A DNA stretch of 64,000 nucleotides from Amblyornis subalaris (taxonomy: Eukaryota; Chordata; Aves; Passeriformes; Ptilonorhynchidae). Numbering within the stretch: the stretch's first letter is position 1; each line of letters opens with the position of its first letter. Of this stretch, positions 13,801 through 25,440 are shown piece after piece. A model generated the notes under the pieces. That model made no database searches. It saw only the letters and a list, made by a program, of their open reading frames with translations, and was not told the DNA's origin. The DNA lies in assembly GCA_018881555.1 (NCBI GenBank), contig JACAXG010000053.1, positions 1,389,895 to 1,453,894 of the forward strand, written 5' to 3'. The translations under genes and the position numbers were made by a program.

Positions 13801-15681
13801 AGGAATATCATTACAGCAATGGACAGTATTATATGTGATTAAGGGTCTAAGTTAAATCCATTAAGGTAATGAGGGCTAGAGGTCAAGATGACAAACTGAA
13901 GTATGTCCTTGATTCAGGATTCTTGGAAGAAATTTAATTTTACACTGTAAATGTGCCTTCCAGTGAAGCACAGAACCCACTCGTGGTTTGTTTTTACTGT
14001 GTTTTTAAAATAAAAATATACTAAGACACTTAGAACATGCAAGTTTTTCCCATTTAACATTTCTGGAGCCACTGGTTCCACAATACTTCATTGCTGAAAT
14101 CCATGCATGTTTATGAGCTGAGCATAGCTGGATTTGATTCCCTGAAATTATGTACCCCCCACTGCCTTCTACTCTTTTCCATTTTAGTTAGAGTGCCCTT
14201 ACCAGAGGAAACCCCCTCTCTGATCTCTTGCTCTGATCATGTCACTCTTTCTGAATCCCTTTATTGACTGTTTTTCTCCTTTCCATCATGTTAAAACTAA
14301 TAATTATTGATGACAAAACGCTTTGCAATCTCACTGATGTCTCTATTTCTGGTTTCTTTTCATCTGCACATACCTTATTGCTTCTTCTCCCTNTGTTTCT
14401 TCTTCTCCTTTTGACTTAATTTCCTATCATACTCTCATTCCCAGCTAAACTGGTCCTCCTCTTTCTGCAGTTCTTTTCCATCATTGAGAGACCACTCCCT
14501 ACTTCCTTCAGCCAGTTATTTCTTGTTGTCATGAATAACCATTCCATCCATTCATATTGCCTAGTGTCCAGAGCTGGCTGTCACTGAAAGGTCTTTAATA
14601 AAATCTCTTGGAACATATTTGTATAATGCTGTCTAACCAACCAAGCACAGTATATAGCTATTGCAACTTACTCAGAATAAGTGCATGCAAACAGCTTGGT
14701 CCACTGTGAATATCAACTCAAGGCTCAAGGATTATCAGGTAAACAAGAGAAACAAATTGCAGTCNTTCTCCATTATGCTTCTGTTGCACGTTTTCATCTT
14801 GATTACAGTCACAGAATTCACGTCTGAAAATTTTTAGCAGGGCTTTTTAGCCNACCACACTATCTGACATCTTGAAATCTGGGTAAAGCCAGTGTTTAGC
14901 CTACAAATCCCTGCAGAACAACTTTAGTAAAAAGAAGAACTTTAGTAAAGTCTATTTAAGCACCTATACGTGTAGCCTGAATACCCGAAGCACCCATATG
15001 TACGGACACCTAAAGCTGGACACACAGACATCACTACCTCGTCCTGAACTGCAGAGTGCTCAGCACTTTAGAAAATCAATGCTCTAAGTGGTTCACAGTT
15101 AGAATTCAGGAATCACCTTTAAGGTACCNTTTTTATGTTTTTAACCACCAGGCTTAAAGCAGACCTTTAATGGAAAGTTGCAGCTATTTTTCTCAGCTCA
15201 ACAGTCTGAAAGCTGACAAGGTGAGACATGGTTGTATGCCTGAATAAATTGCAACGTGTTTACTTTTGTGGAGCTTTAGTTGCAAGGTGTCAGTATCATC
15301 CTCTCCTGAAGTGTTCTGTCATTTATGAGGAGTTCCATATAAGGGTGAAAAGTAAGGGGGTTTTGTGTCCTGCTTAAATATGGATTTAAGAAACAGAAAA
15401 AAAAAAAAAAAATCTAATTCTTTAACAATGTTATTTTATGCCTGTTTCAACGATTACCGAAATAGAACTGAAGTGTGTTTACAGATTCCTGCACTGAACT
15501 CTCACACCACCACTGTCACAAATCACGTCACTTTTCAACAATGGGTCATTTCTAGCTCTCAAGAATGGAAAGTTGTTTGAAATGAAATATTGCTGTGAAT
15601 TCACAACGATTTATTTGTTGCCTTTAATATGCTCTTAGGTGACATCTCTCTTTTCGGCATTTTATTGTGTCTTGCTCACCC

Positions 15682-15701
15682 TTTTTTTTTTTTTTTTTTT
15701 T
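15682..15701. repeat. T20 homopolymer
   Basis: Twenty consecutive T bases followed by GCAG. It resembles a polypyrimidine tract plus acceptor, but no exon follows. Confidence 0.97.
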
Positions 15702-16981
15702 GCAGTATTACAGTAAAATGGAAGCAGAGCTTTTCCCACAGATTTATTTTAAAAGTATAGANAGTTTGCACTAAAAATTCATCTGACGTGCAGGGTTTTG
15801 GAGTACCTATGCATTATACATTTGGAATCTGCAGAACTTACTTATTTTTTTATGCAAAATGTGTGATGATATCATTACTGTTTCAAGTGGAGACTTACAA
15901 AGATGGAGGAAGGAGANGGGAAGCTCAAGAGCTCAGCTCTTGATGTAGAACATTCTTTGTCTCCAGATTCAGTCACCTCAGGATAGTGCCTATCTGATTT
16001 GACTGTCATGCACTTAAATATCAATATATTGCTAAAAGTAATAAGAAGTTATTCAAAAAAATGTGAATTTTCTCCTCTTTGTTCATAGTAGCTATAAATC
16101 CAAGGCTCTGCTTTTCAAATGAAATCAAATAATTTCAGCTGGCTAAGAATTCTTTCATTTATTTACTCCTAAAATATAGGTCCAGCTGAGGGCTTTACAT
16201 ATCACTGAAGCAAAGATCCCTGTCCAACTGAAACTTTACAAACATGCAAAGCTTCCTACTTCTTCCTGCTGCCAGATTTTAATCTCAGCTGCTATTTTAT
16301 TTTCAAATTATAATGTTGGTTGATATCCCATAGGGTATAGAAAGACCTTGAGCAGGATGAAGGAGGTATCAGAAACCTTCACTGTATCATTATAACAGTT
16401 CCTGAATGAGTTCAGAAAAAGAAAGTCTCAACTAGAGAATTCAAAGATGTGGGTTTGTTGCCCATGCTGCATGTTGAAAGAAATCTAAGAAGAATAAAGG
16501 TTGCAAAGTATATAAAGATCTTGACTGATCAAGAAGCCATGGCTAAAATGGACCAATATTTCTCAGTGCTACTGGCTTACAAAAAAAGGAAAAAATAAAG
16601 ACTGAAACCTAATAACTGTTATGAAGTTCTTCCATTCATTTACCAAAAGCAAGGTTGAAATAGCCACTTNGAGAATGTGGCCAAACCCCAAATCCTAATT
16701 TTCTCAGAATTTACACTTTTTCAGGTCAAGGATCTTTATCCACAGTTATTTCTATTTTGAAGCTTTGCTACAAAAGATGTGTCATGGAAATATAGGGACA
16801 GAAGATTTGGCATGGGACATAGGGGAATATTATACATCCTATACATTGTAGGACCAGATGTCCTGTGGAGCAAGTTCTAATTTGAGACTTATGCTCACAG
16901 GAGTAATGCTTGTGTATCTACTTAAATGTAATGTTACTGTAAAATGTTNAGGCTGGACATCACCTGCCAATGGGCAGTAAA

Positions 16982-17144
16982 GAAAAAGTCTGTTTTTCTT
17001 TGCTTCCACATGTTAGTGTTTTTAACTCTCTTCATCCTGGCACATAAGCTTTTTCCATTTTNCTTTCTTCCCCCACAGTCTGGCTGAGAAGAGGAGTGAG
17101 GGCTTGGCGGGCACCTGATATTCAGCCAAGGTCAACCCACCACA
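16982..17144 (+). mobile_element. ERV LTR 3' portion (5' LTR remnant)
   Basis: The last 110 bases align by eye with the end of the second LTR at 17928-18017. Shared blocks in order are CAT(A/G)AGC, a T-rich stretch, GAG(A/T)GAGG-like text, GGAGTGA, GGGCACCTG, ATTCAGCCA or ATCCAGCCA, AGGTCAACCCACCACA or GGGTCAGCCCACAACA. It ends in CA and a retroviral primer-binding site follows after 8 bases, which identifies this as the end of a 5' LTR on the plus strand. The left boundary is uncertain and the upstream part of the LTR is missing or too diverged to see. Confidence 0.75.
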
Positions 17145-17152
17145 GTCCCTTT

Positions 17153-17170
17153 TGGTGCNCAACATGGGGC
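17153..17170 (+). other. retroviral primer-binding site, tRNA-Lys type
   Basis: TGGTGCNCAACATGGGGC lies 8 bases after the LTR end. The lysine-tRNA primer-binding site is TGGCGCCCAACGTGGGGC. The two readable differences are a CG changed to TG and a CG changed to CA, both expected from methyl-CpG decay. A tRNA-Lys primer suggests a betaretrovirus-like (ERVK-like) relationship, although primer use alone does not fix the class. Confidence 0.8.
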
Positions 17171-17435
17171 GTCGGGAATTTGAGATAAGGATGGTAATTG
17201 AGAGGNGTAACAGGCAAAACACACACTGAACAATGTTAGAGAGCAGAATGATCATGGGGAACTTTGGTTGTTGCAATTGTGGTGAAGGGACCNGAGGTGA
17301 ATTGTGTGTAAATTGTTCACTTTCCTTCAGTGTTTCGATCACATCTTGATTTTGGTGTGGAGAATTTTTTTGTTGTTGTTGTTGATGTGAGTCCATGAAG
17401 ATTTGTGATGAATGTAGATTTTAATGATCATTCTT
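17171..17435 (+). mobile_element. residual ERV leader/internal sequence
   Basis: Sequence between the primer-binding site and the second LTR, about 265 bases. It starts GTCGGGAATTTGAGATAAGG and holds a short GTT repeat near 17371-17384. No gag, pol or env frame is present, so the element has lost essentially all of its coding interior. The right boundary with the second LTR is approximate. Confidence 0.55.
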
Positions 17436-18017
17436 AAATATGCGATACACAGAGGTGAGGGTGGAAATCTATTGCGTTTGTGTGGCCAGGTTTTGGTAGC
17501 AGGGGGCTACAGGGGCGGCTTCTGTGAGAAGCTGCCATGGAGACAGTAGCCCTCCCCACACAGGAGCAGCTAGTGAAGAACTCACATTGGAGAAGTTCAT
17601 GGAGGGCTGTCTCCTGTGGGAGGGATCCCACACTGGAGCAGGAGAAGAGTGTGAAGAATCCTCCCCTAAGGAGTAAGGAATGGCAGAAACAACGTGATGA
17701 ACCGACCACAGCCTCCAGCTGCTGCAGGGAGGAGGTAGAGAAATCTGGAGTGAAGTGGAGCCTGGGAAGAAGCAGAAAATATCTTTTAAAGTTTGACTTT
17801 ATTTCTCCTTAGTCTACTCTGATTTTATTGGTGATAACTTAATTTCCCCAAACCGAGTCTGTTTAGCCCATGACGGTAACTGNCAAGTGATCCCTCCCCA
17901 TCCTTAGCTCGAACCATGAGCCTTTCATTATATTTTTCTTTCCTGTCCAGATGAGGTGGGGAGTGACAGAGTGGCTTTGGTGGGCACCTGGAATCCAGCC
18001 AGGGTCAGCCCACAACA
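17436..18017 (+). mobile_element. ERV LTR (3' LTR of the collapsed element)
   Basis: This matches, from memory, a long LTR type common in birds: GTTTGTGTGGCCAGGTTTTG, GTAGCAGGGGGCTACAGGGG, GGCTTCTGTGAGAAGCTGCC, degenerate units of CTGTGGGAGGGATCCCACAC followed by GGAGCAGG, then CTCTGATTTTATTGGT, GAGTCTGTTTAGCCCATGAC, CCTTAGCTCGAACCATGAGC, GGTGGGCACCTGGAATCCAG and the end AGCCCACAACA. Its tail is homologous to 17034-17144, the LTR end next to the primer-binding site. It is shorter than the full type because part of the internal repeat array is missing. The start is approximate. Confidence 0.75.
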
Positions 18018-19220
18018 ATCAGTCAAAAGTTCAGACATGTTGCTTGTGGTACTATCAGTTCTCTCTCAGGCAAAAAGCCTTGGCTGGAAGGAAGGGCATT
18101 TCTCTGAGCAAATCTGCACCACGTGTTACAACATCTGCATGAACAGACCTGGACCAGCCCAAGAACTGGCATCAGCTTTAGTAACTGCATTCAGGGTAGA
18201 AGACTCCATAATTAAACTCCTAACATGCCCATAACACCTTTAGGACAAGAGCTGCCACCCCTACACGTCTGTGTCGTACTGATACATTCTCCTGTTTGGA
18301 AGTACCAGGATATTCCCGGATTGCATGGTGCAGGCATGCCTGTTGCTCTGGAGGAAGGGGAAGACTTAGTCAATCTGTTCTCCTCAGTTAGTATAACAGA
18401 ATTGCCTAAAATACATTAATTTTGGCTTCTAATAAAGATATTTTATTAGGTCTCACTGGTAAATATATTGAAAAATGGAACTATACTCAGTTTCTATAAC
18501 AGATCAAAACCAATAATGGAGTGATAGATAAATATTTTGCAGAAAAAAAACTATATTCCAAGTAACAAGGGAGTCTTGGACAGAGAAAGAAGAAAGAGAG
18601 TATTTCATATAAGGGTGGACTCAACACAAACATATTTTTATCAGGAAACAATATGAAAGAGACCAAGTACCTCAAAGGGGAAAAGCAGCTTTTTTTGAAG
18701 CATAAACAGGATTTCTGACCCTCTATAAGTTAATTAAATTTCAAGGAAAATGAGCCATAAATAGAATAAATTACATTTTTTGTTCTTAAATGATAGGCAT
18801 ATCTGTTCACACAAATAGGATGTGTGATGAGACTGGGACAATTTTGTCAGGGCTTTTGATCTTCAGAAGGAGGTTGTGCCCTTGCCTGTGTGCTGTTTGC
18901 AGTGCCAGTTCTGCAGTAGGGAGAAGCTGATGGTCATTTCATGAAAGTAAATTTCCATTTCTCTAATGCGTAAAATTTTAANAGAATCTGGGAGCAAGCA
19001 TTTCATAAATAAGAACATATGAATTAATTCACTTACTTACTTATCTGTCTGCTGCCCTTCTAAAATATTTATTGCCTGAGTGAGGTGTCCGGGTGAGTTG
19101 CATATCAAAGTTATGGGGCATTACAGGTCTCAAAACATCTTCCTGCCTTTGATGGCTCAGTAGCTGCCTCTGCAGGGCAGGATCTGAGCTGAAAAATACA
19201 CAGAAAAGCCGCTGACTCAC
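18018..19220. other. intronic stretch between two LTR elements
   Basis: The first 400 bases (to about 18410) are more GC-rich than typical local intron and may be ERV-associated. I could not match them to gag, pol or env. The rest is AT-rich intron with a short TTAC repeat near 19029. No gene is seen. Confidence 0.55.
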
Positions 19221-19812
19221 TGTCGTGCTTTAACCCCAGCCAGCAGCCAAGCCCTGGGCAGCCACTCGCTCNCTCCCCACCAGAGAGNCTGGGGAAAGAA
19301 TCAGAAATGTAAAAGCTGGAAAACTCATGGGTTGAGTTAAAGACATTTTAATATGGAAAGCAAAAGCTGCTCGTGCAAGCAAAGCAAAACAAGGAATGAA
19401 TTCAGTGCTTCCCTTGGGCAGGCAGGTGTTCAGCCATCCCAGGAGAACAGGGCCCCATCACAAGTGACGGTGACATGGGAAGACAAACTCCAACACTCCA
19501 AACGTCCTCCCCTTTCTCTTTCTTCCNCCCACTTTATATACTGATCACGACATCTTATGCTCTGGAATATCCCTCAGATTAGTTTGGATCACCTGCCCCG
19601 GCTGTGTCTCCTCCCAGCCTCCCAGGCACCCCCAGCCCCCTCACCAGTGTGGCAGCAGGAAGAGCAGAACAGGCCTTGGCTCTGAGCAAGCCCTGCTCAG
19701 CAATAACAGAAACATCTCTGTATGATCAACCCNGTGCTCAGCACAAACCCAGTACACAGCCCCTTACCAGCCACTGGAAAGAAAATTAACTCTACTCTAG
19801 CCAAAACCAGCA
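19221..19812 (+). mobile_element. solo LTR, avian ERVL-like family
   Basis: It begins TGTCGTGCTTTAACCCCAGC and ends AGCCAAAACCAGCA, giving TG...CA termini. Internal landmarks are CAGCCACTCGCTC, CTCATGGGTTGAGTTAAAGA, TTTATATACTGATCACGACA, ATATCCCTCAGATTAGTTTG, GGCTGTGTCTCCTCCCAGCC and GAAAATTAACTCTACTC. The same landmarks occur in the same order in the LTR at 59437-60008, so the two are members of one family. No internal retroviral genes flank it, which suggests a solo LTR. A CTCAC stands directly before the start (19216-19220) and again at 19815-19819, two bases after the CA end; this is a possible target-site duplication, not a proven one. Confidence 0.85.
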
Positions 19813-22800
19813 TGCTCACACCACCTCAGTTAATAATTAATGGCGATGGTACATCATCATGCCAAAAGCACTTTCAAATGAGGTAGGCTGGGATAAAGAA
19901 AATGCATCCCTCTGTGAGCCATGCAGGAAACGAGTTAGGTCAGAAATACATTGCTGCAGGTGAGAGGTTTCCTTCCTTAAAACATGAGGCAAAGGAAAGC
20001 TTTTAGATTTAAGCTTTGCCAAAGAATCTGTTACCTAAGATTTGAAATTCCTGTGAAATGAGAGGCTACTGGATCATATTNCCACTTAGTGACTTGTGAC
20101 TTTTGATGTTGAAGGGTAGGGAATATGCTGTCCCAGTGCTTATGCACTGCCAACAGAAATGTGGCAGTCATCCTGCCTAGCTAACACAGTAAAAATAATA
20201 ATGATAAAATTGGTGCTACCCTGTTTCCCCTTGCTATGGTGGGAAAACAAGAAAAAACATTTTTTTAAAATATATAAATGGCTACATTCCTCTATGACAT
20301 ATTTATGACTAAGAAAAATAACAGATTTAGAGTTTTAAGCAAACACTGGAAAATGCCTGAGGCAGATCAAAATCCTCACANTTATATTCTCCTCGTTTGG
20401 TTAATGTGAACTATAGAGTTCTAGCTTGCCTAACAGGTGATATTGCTGTATCTTCATATAAAAATGGATGACAAAATTTCCCGGCTTGCTGTGTCTGTAA
20501 TGACTGGAACTGTTTTTTATTTTTTTTAACCTATTCTTAAGATTAGTACTAATTCACTATAGACTTAATGGAAGTGGGAAAAGCGGAGAAGCTTCTTCGG
20601 AAATTAGGCTTTCTAAATGTCTTATGGAAATCTTGTTTTCTGAAGGAGGAATATGCCATTTTGCAAGGGTCGGTAATGATTTATTGGGTCAAACCAGTTT
20701 TTTAGTGTGACTGGAAACACATAGCAAGCACATTTCCAGTTCTTTCATTTCTGTCTCTTAGTTAAAAGTTACTCTGAGTTTTTGAGACTCTATTGTTTAG
20801 AGAAATTTTTAATCTTAACATGAAGATCCAGGTGTTGCACATCCTAAGGAAAGGTGCTGCATTTTCACTATTGGCTCTATTTGCTGACAATATGAGAGAA
20901 TTAAATTTGATGACCTAAGACATTTCTTCTGTTCTGTTCAGGAATTACTCTGATCAAAATCTTAAGCAGAGTTTTCTCTAAAGTCCTCACTATTGTATCT
21001 GAAATCTGTAAAGATCTTGAAGGATAGACACATAATCCATTCTTTGTGCAAAATATTTTAGAAGATGTATGGTATGCTGTGACCTTCTGTTTCAGAGGAT
21101 TCTATTTAATTCCACACATTCACATGTAATGTGCTTCTTCTTGTCATCTTAATTTGAATCCTTGTATTTTTAAGATTTTATTATCCTTCTTGATGACTAG
21201 GATAATGTTATCTCTTCCACCTTCTGAAAGTAAAATTATATAAATGCTAGTGAAAAAGTTATTTTTTCCTTCAAAAATATTAGTAGTCAGGACATATAAA
21301 ACTTCAGAAATTTGAAAGCATAATCTAATAAAGAACAAAGGGAAGACCAGGGAGGCAGGAAGGGATGACAAACAAAACTACCCAGGACATCCCTTTTTCA
21401 TCATGAGACGTTCCGGATTCTGCACACTTGCTGACTTGAAACATCTGTACCCTGTCTCAGATCTAGAAAATCAAATAAATAACTACAAGAAACAATTTTA
21501 TATGTGAAGAACTTTAAGAAATATCTTGTATATGAGACACACACACAAAAAAACCCCATCCGAACTCAAACCAAACAAAACTGGAAAAAAACCCACCTGG
21601 TAATCTCACACCATCAAAATAAAAGGAACAAACATCCCAAAAACAAGGAGAGAGAGGATATGTGTGTGTGTGTGTGTGTGCATGTGTGTGTGTGTGTGTG
21701 TGTGTGTTGCTTTTCCCTTGGCTCATCTCTATAGCTGACTTCAGTAATTTTTTTGTCCTTTTTTTGGGTTGTCATTTTGTGTTTGTTTTTTTTTCCTATT
21801 GGTCCAAAACCAACAAAAGTAAAACCCAAGAGATAACTGAGACAGTTTTTGTTTATGTGTCTTTTTCTGGCCACGTGTATTAACCAGAAGTGGAAAATAA
21901 TACATGTGCAGCAATTTACAGAGAGTACATTGGAGAGACATTTGTGTCTTTGGTGGATTTGTGTTGGTGGTTTTTTCAGTGGANGAGACAGAGAATTCTA
22001 AAGGAATCAAAGCACAGAAAATTTTCTTGTTGGAAACAAGAGCAAACTGATGTGTACTCAGTGACACATAAGCAAACAACANAGCATCATCGATTTTTCT
22101 TATTTGTGAAACGATTACAATAATTTGAAATGAGTGTTGTTTATAGTTAGATGAACAGTAACGGTACTGAAGATCTTCAGTTGTAGTTTATGCATGCATT
22201 TGTTAAAACTCAGTAAGCTGTGCATAATCAAAATGTTTGTCAACATCCTAAGAACTGACCTTATGCTTGTATGTTCTTACGTCTTCTCTCTGTCAGTCTC
22301 ACTAGACAACACATAACACAAATGGAAACACAACATGGTTTCAAATAATAGTATTTGTCTCATTAATTCACATCTGCAATTAATAAGAATAAATTGTATC
22401 CATGCTCAAAAAGAAAATATTCATCATGTTTAAGATATGCAGTTATTTAGCTTCATTGCAACTCTATCCCATTAGCAGCTCGCTTAGCTCCACTAATTCT
22501 AATTCATAACTGCAAAAAATAAAATTGCTGGTAAAGACTCCTGAAGTATGTTTAGATATATATGAGAATTAATGATGATTTATAAGGTATAGATCATAGC
22601 AATAAACATTTTCCTACTTGGAATAGACCAACTGTTGCATTTTGAGCTAGGTTTGTGGTGNGGTTGATCCCTAAATTTGATTTTCACATTTTCATCTTCA
22701 CTGAATTCCTCTCCCCCACCTCCTAGGAGAAGGAACAATGCTGCAAAGACCATACCAGAGAATACGAGAGTGGCAACATAGAAAGTGGAGGTCAAATATG

Positions 22801-25397
22801 AAGAATTATTAGTTCAGCTAATTAATCAGATGCAACTCCATTTAATTATCCAGAATAAGCAATGAAAAGAATAAAATGTTTGTAAATAACCAAACAAGCT
22901 AGTGAGGAAGAAACAGAATCTGATTTTATAAATCCAGTGGTGATTCAGATACTACTTCTTGATATTTTTAGTCTTCTTGAGGCTGACAGCGTTGATTTGT
23001 GTTTTGTTGTAAGTGGCCCTACCTTGAAGATGCTCACACTGGGGAGCAGAGCTCGGGTCCCATGGGTGTGGTCTCTCCACTGGGAATCTGGCTTCGAGTT
23101 CTACATTCAGTGGTCATGGTAGCATATCACTGAAATGAATAATGCATTTTGTATCCATAGTCTCGTTTGCATTATATTTTATAAACTTGTATTTGAAAAT
23201 ACCTTAAAAGTTTTTAAGTCAATGTGTTATTTTAGGCAATTTTCTTGTTCGTTTCCTTTCTTCATTTCTGCACCAGTCATGGGAAAATAAGTAAGCATCT
23301 GTGAGGGATTAAACTGTGCTGTTTAGTGCACTCTAAAGCCACACTTAAGTCATCTTACAGTCATCTTATATTCTTTTTGGCTTGAAAGCGGTGGTAAGAC
23401 ATTGTTAACAATGTGAAAGGCAGCAAATATAACTACATATTATATCATAAGAAGAGACAATTAGAAAAAGGGTATGAGATGAAGTACCTGCTTAGAAAGC
23501 TGTAATTTTAACTGGTAATTAAACTCAAGTGTTTCATTTTCCCAGTCAGCTCATCAGTGACTCTAGAAAATAAATGATCTGAAAGTGAAATCCTTTGGGT
23601 GAAACAATAGTAATTAATTACATTTCTCAAGGGACAATATATTCCCAAAGCTTATTTCTGAGTAACCTCTTGAGCAATAGATACTACAATGTACAGGTGG
23701 CAAACTAGCGACAATAAGGAAAAAAGATAACTTAATTTCAATATTCACAAAGTTTCCAGCCTGGTTTACAGTCTACGATCTTTACCTTAGAAAACACAGA
23801 ATTAGGAAATGTTTCCTACAGTATGTCATGGTTAACAGCTACCACCTTTGCCCATGTGAATGTAGGAAGACAGTATTCTACAGGATTTGCTGCAGTATTT
23901 TCACTGGCATTCTTCCACAAGTTAATTACATATACAGAGAAATTGGTGATAGAAAGGACCTAGTAGGTCGGAAAGTAATATCTCTTTGCAATGAGGAAAT
24001 TCCCCCAAGAGAACATCCTATTATGTTTTTCCTCTATATTGGATTTAAGACTTGAAGTGTTGGGAATTCCCCTTTTGTTCTGGGAAATTAATCGATTCTA
24101 CTTTTCCTAATTTTTTCTGAGTAATTTTTCTTCTGATTAATTTCCTTCAGTTGCCTCAAGTTATTGTGTTTACTCCCTGCATGACTATCAATCCCTTCTT
24201 AGTTTTTGTTTAGCTACTCTACACATATTAAAATTTTAATCTATCCTTGTATGTCAATCCCTTCAGACCTCTTACATGTTTCAGTATTTTCCTCCATAAT
24301 CCTTCTGTTCTGCATACTCATTCCAGTTATCAATCATGCACAGGGACTGTTGAATTTAAAGCCACAGTTACCAAACCCAGAGATTTTATAGAGCAAGGTA
24401 AAGACATCTTCCAAAAGAGAACTGGCAGTTTTGAAACTGTTCGGGTAAAATACCAACCTGTTCTTGCCTCCTGCAGAAAAGGTGCAAAACTGCACCTTGT
24501 TTGTGTGTTATTACAATGGCCTTAAAAGATGAACTCAAAATGAAGCTTTTCATTATGAGACACTTGAAAAGCAGTCAAGAAATATTTCACAGCCAATATG
24601 GAAGATAAGCAGCACTTCCCAGGACAGGCAGCAGAAGCAGCCATGATAAGAATGATGGATTTTTACCTTCAACAAAGCTCCATGACAATTTGGATCAGTT
24701 TTTTTCTTGGATATGGATTTGTTTATTAGCTGCAGCAGTGTTAGCTCTACCTACCCATATCAAGTTGGTTACCACAGCTCCCCAGCTGTTCAGAAAAAGC
24801 CAGGCAGAAGATTTCTGCTAGGCAAGAGAAGTACAATATCATCCTTCTTCACAAGCCCATCACTCAGGCCCCAAAGTAGCTTTTTTACTGTTTTTGGTCA
24901 AGTGTTGCCCACATTCAGAATCCTTCAGGATACAGGACCCCACGTGACAGTGTTCATAGTGCCCTGATCAAGCACTAAACAAGGCTAGAAGTAAGAAACA
25001 ATATCTCTTATTAAATTATCAGAACTAGTAATGAAAAAAAAAGGAACATGATAAATGTTAGAGAATCTTAAGAATTATTCACAGAACATCAGTATTTTCT
25101 ACCTTATTTATATAAGTTTTTTCTACTCTTTCCATTGGAGATTGCTTGATCTTGTCCTACCCTCCCTATGGGAGGGATCACGTAAAGGTCAGACAGCTTG
25201 CATCACTTGAGAATCCATCAACAGCTTTATGTAGGAGAGTAATAAACATTTATCAAAGAAACGTCTGTATTACCAGTCTATACCTCCTTAAAAACTTCTT
25301 GGTTTTTTATACATAAAAGCTTACCCAGTATTCCCATATCAAGAACAACATGGTTTCAAATTTTCAGGTCCCTGAAATAAAAACTTTTAGCAGAATA
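19813..25397. other. intronic stretch, no gene seen
   Basis: AT-rich intron with a TG microsatellite at 21661-21707 and A-rich/C-rich simple text around 21535-21600. The segment 22370-22540 is rich in TAAT/ATTA words and could be conserved non-coding sequence, but this cannot be judged from one genome. Short open frames over the TG tract are artefacts of the dinucleotide repeat. Confidence 0.65.
21661..21707. repeat. (TG)n microsatellite with one CA interruption
   Basis: Ten TG units, one CA at 21681-21682, then twelve TG units and a final T. It generates spurious Cys-Val and Thr-His open frames on the two strands. Confidence 0.98.
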
Positions 25398-25440
25398 GTC
25401 ATAGAATAATAGAATCATTTAGGTAGGAAAATGAAAGAAA
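25398..25440 (-). mobile_element. CR1 LINE 3' terminus, very short fragment
   Basis: GTCATAGAATAATAGAATCA followed by TTTAGGTAGGAAAATGAAAG resembles the reverse complement of the CR1 end, which reads TCATAGAATCATAGAAT then ATTTAGGTTGGAAAAGACC. Similarity fades after about 40 bases, so this is a heavily 5'-truncated or decayed insertion. Confidence 0.6.

Larger units (their letters stand above)
10611..16981. other. intronic stretch, no gene seen
   Basis: AT-rich intronic sequence. It holds an A19 run (12012-12030), a T20 run (15682-15701), a more GC-rich anonymous block (about 13436-13800) and a pyrimidine-rich segment around 14150-14520. I see no supportable gene or dated transposon. Confidence 0.7.

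Noticed and set aside
15682..15705. T20 followed by GCAG, resembling a splice acceptor
   Set aside because: The sequence after it has early stops and no similarity to IL1RAPL1; a homopolymer before CAG is not sufficient evidence.
21504..21883. Several overlapping open frames on both strands around 21.5-21.9 kb
   Set aside because: They are translations of the TG microsatellite and nearby simple sequence (Cys-Val or Thr-His repeats).
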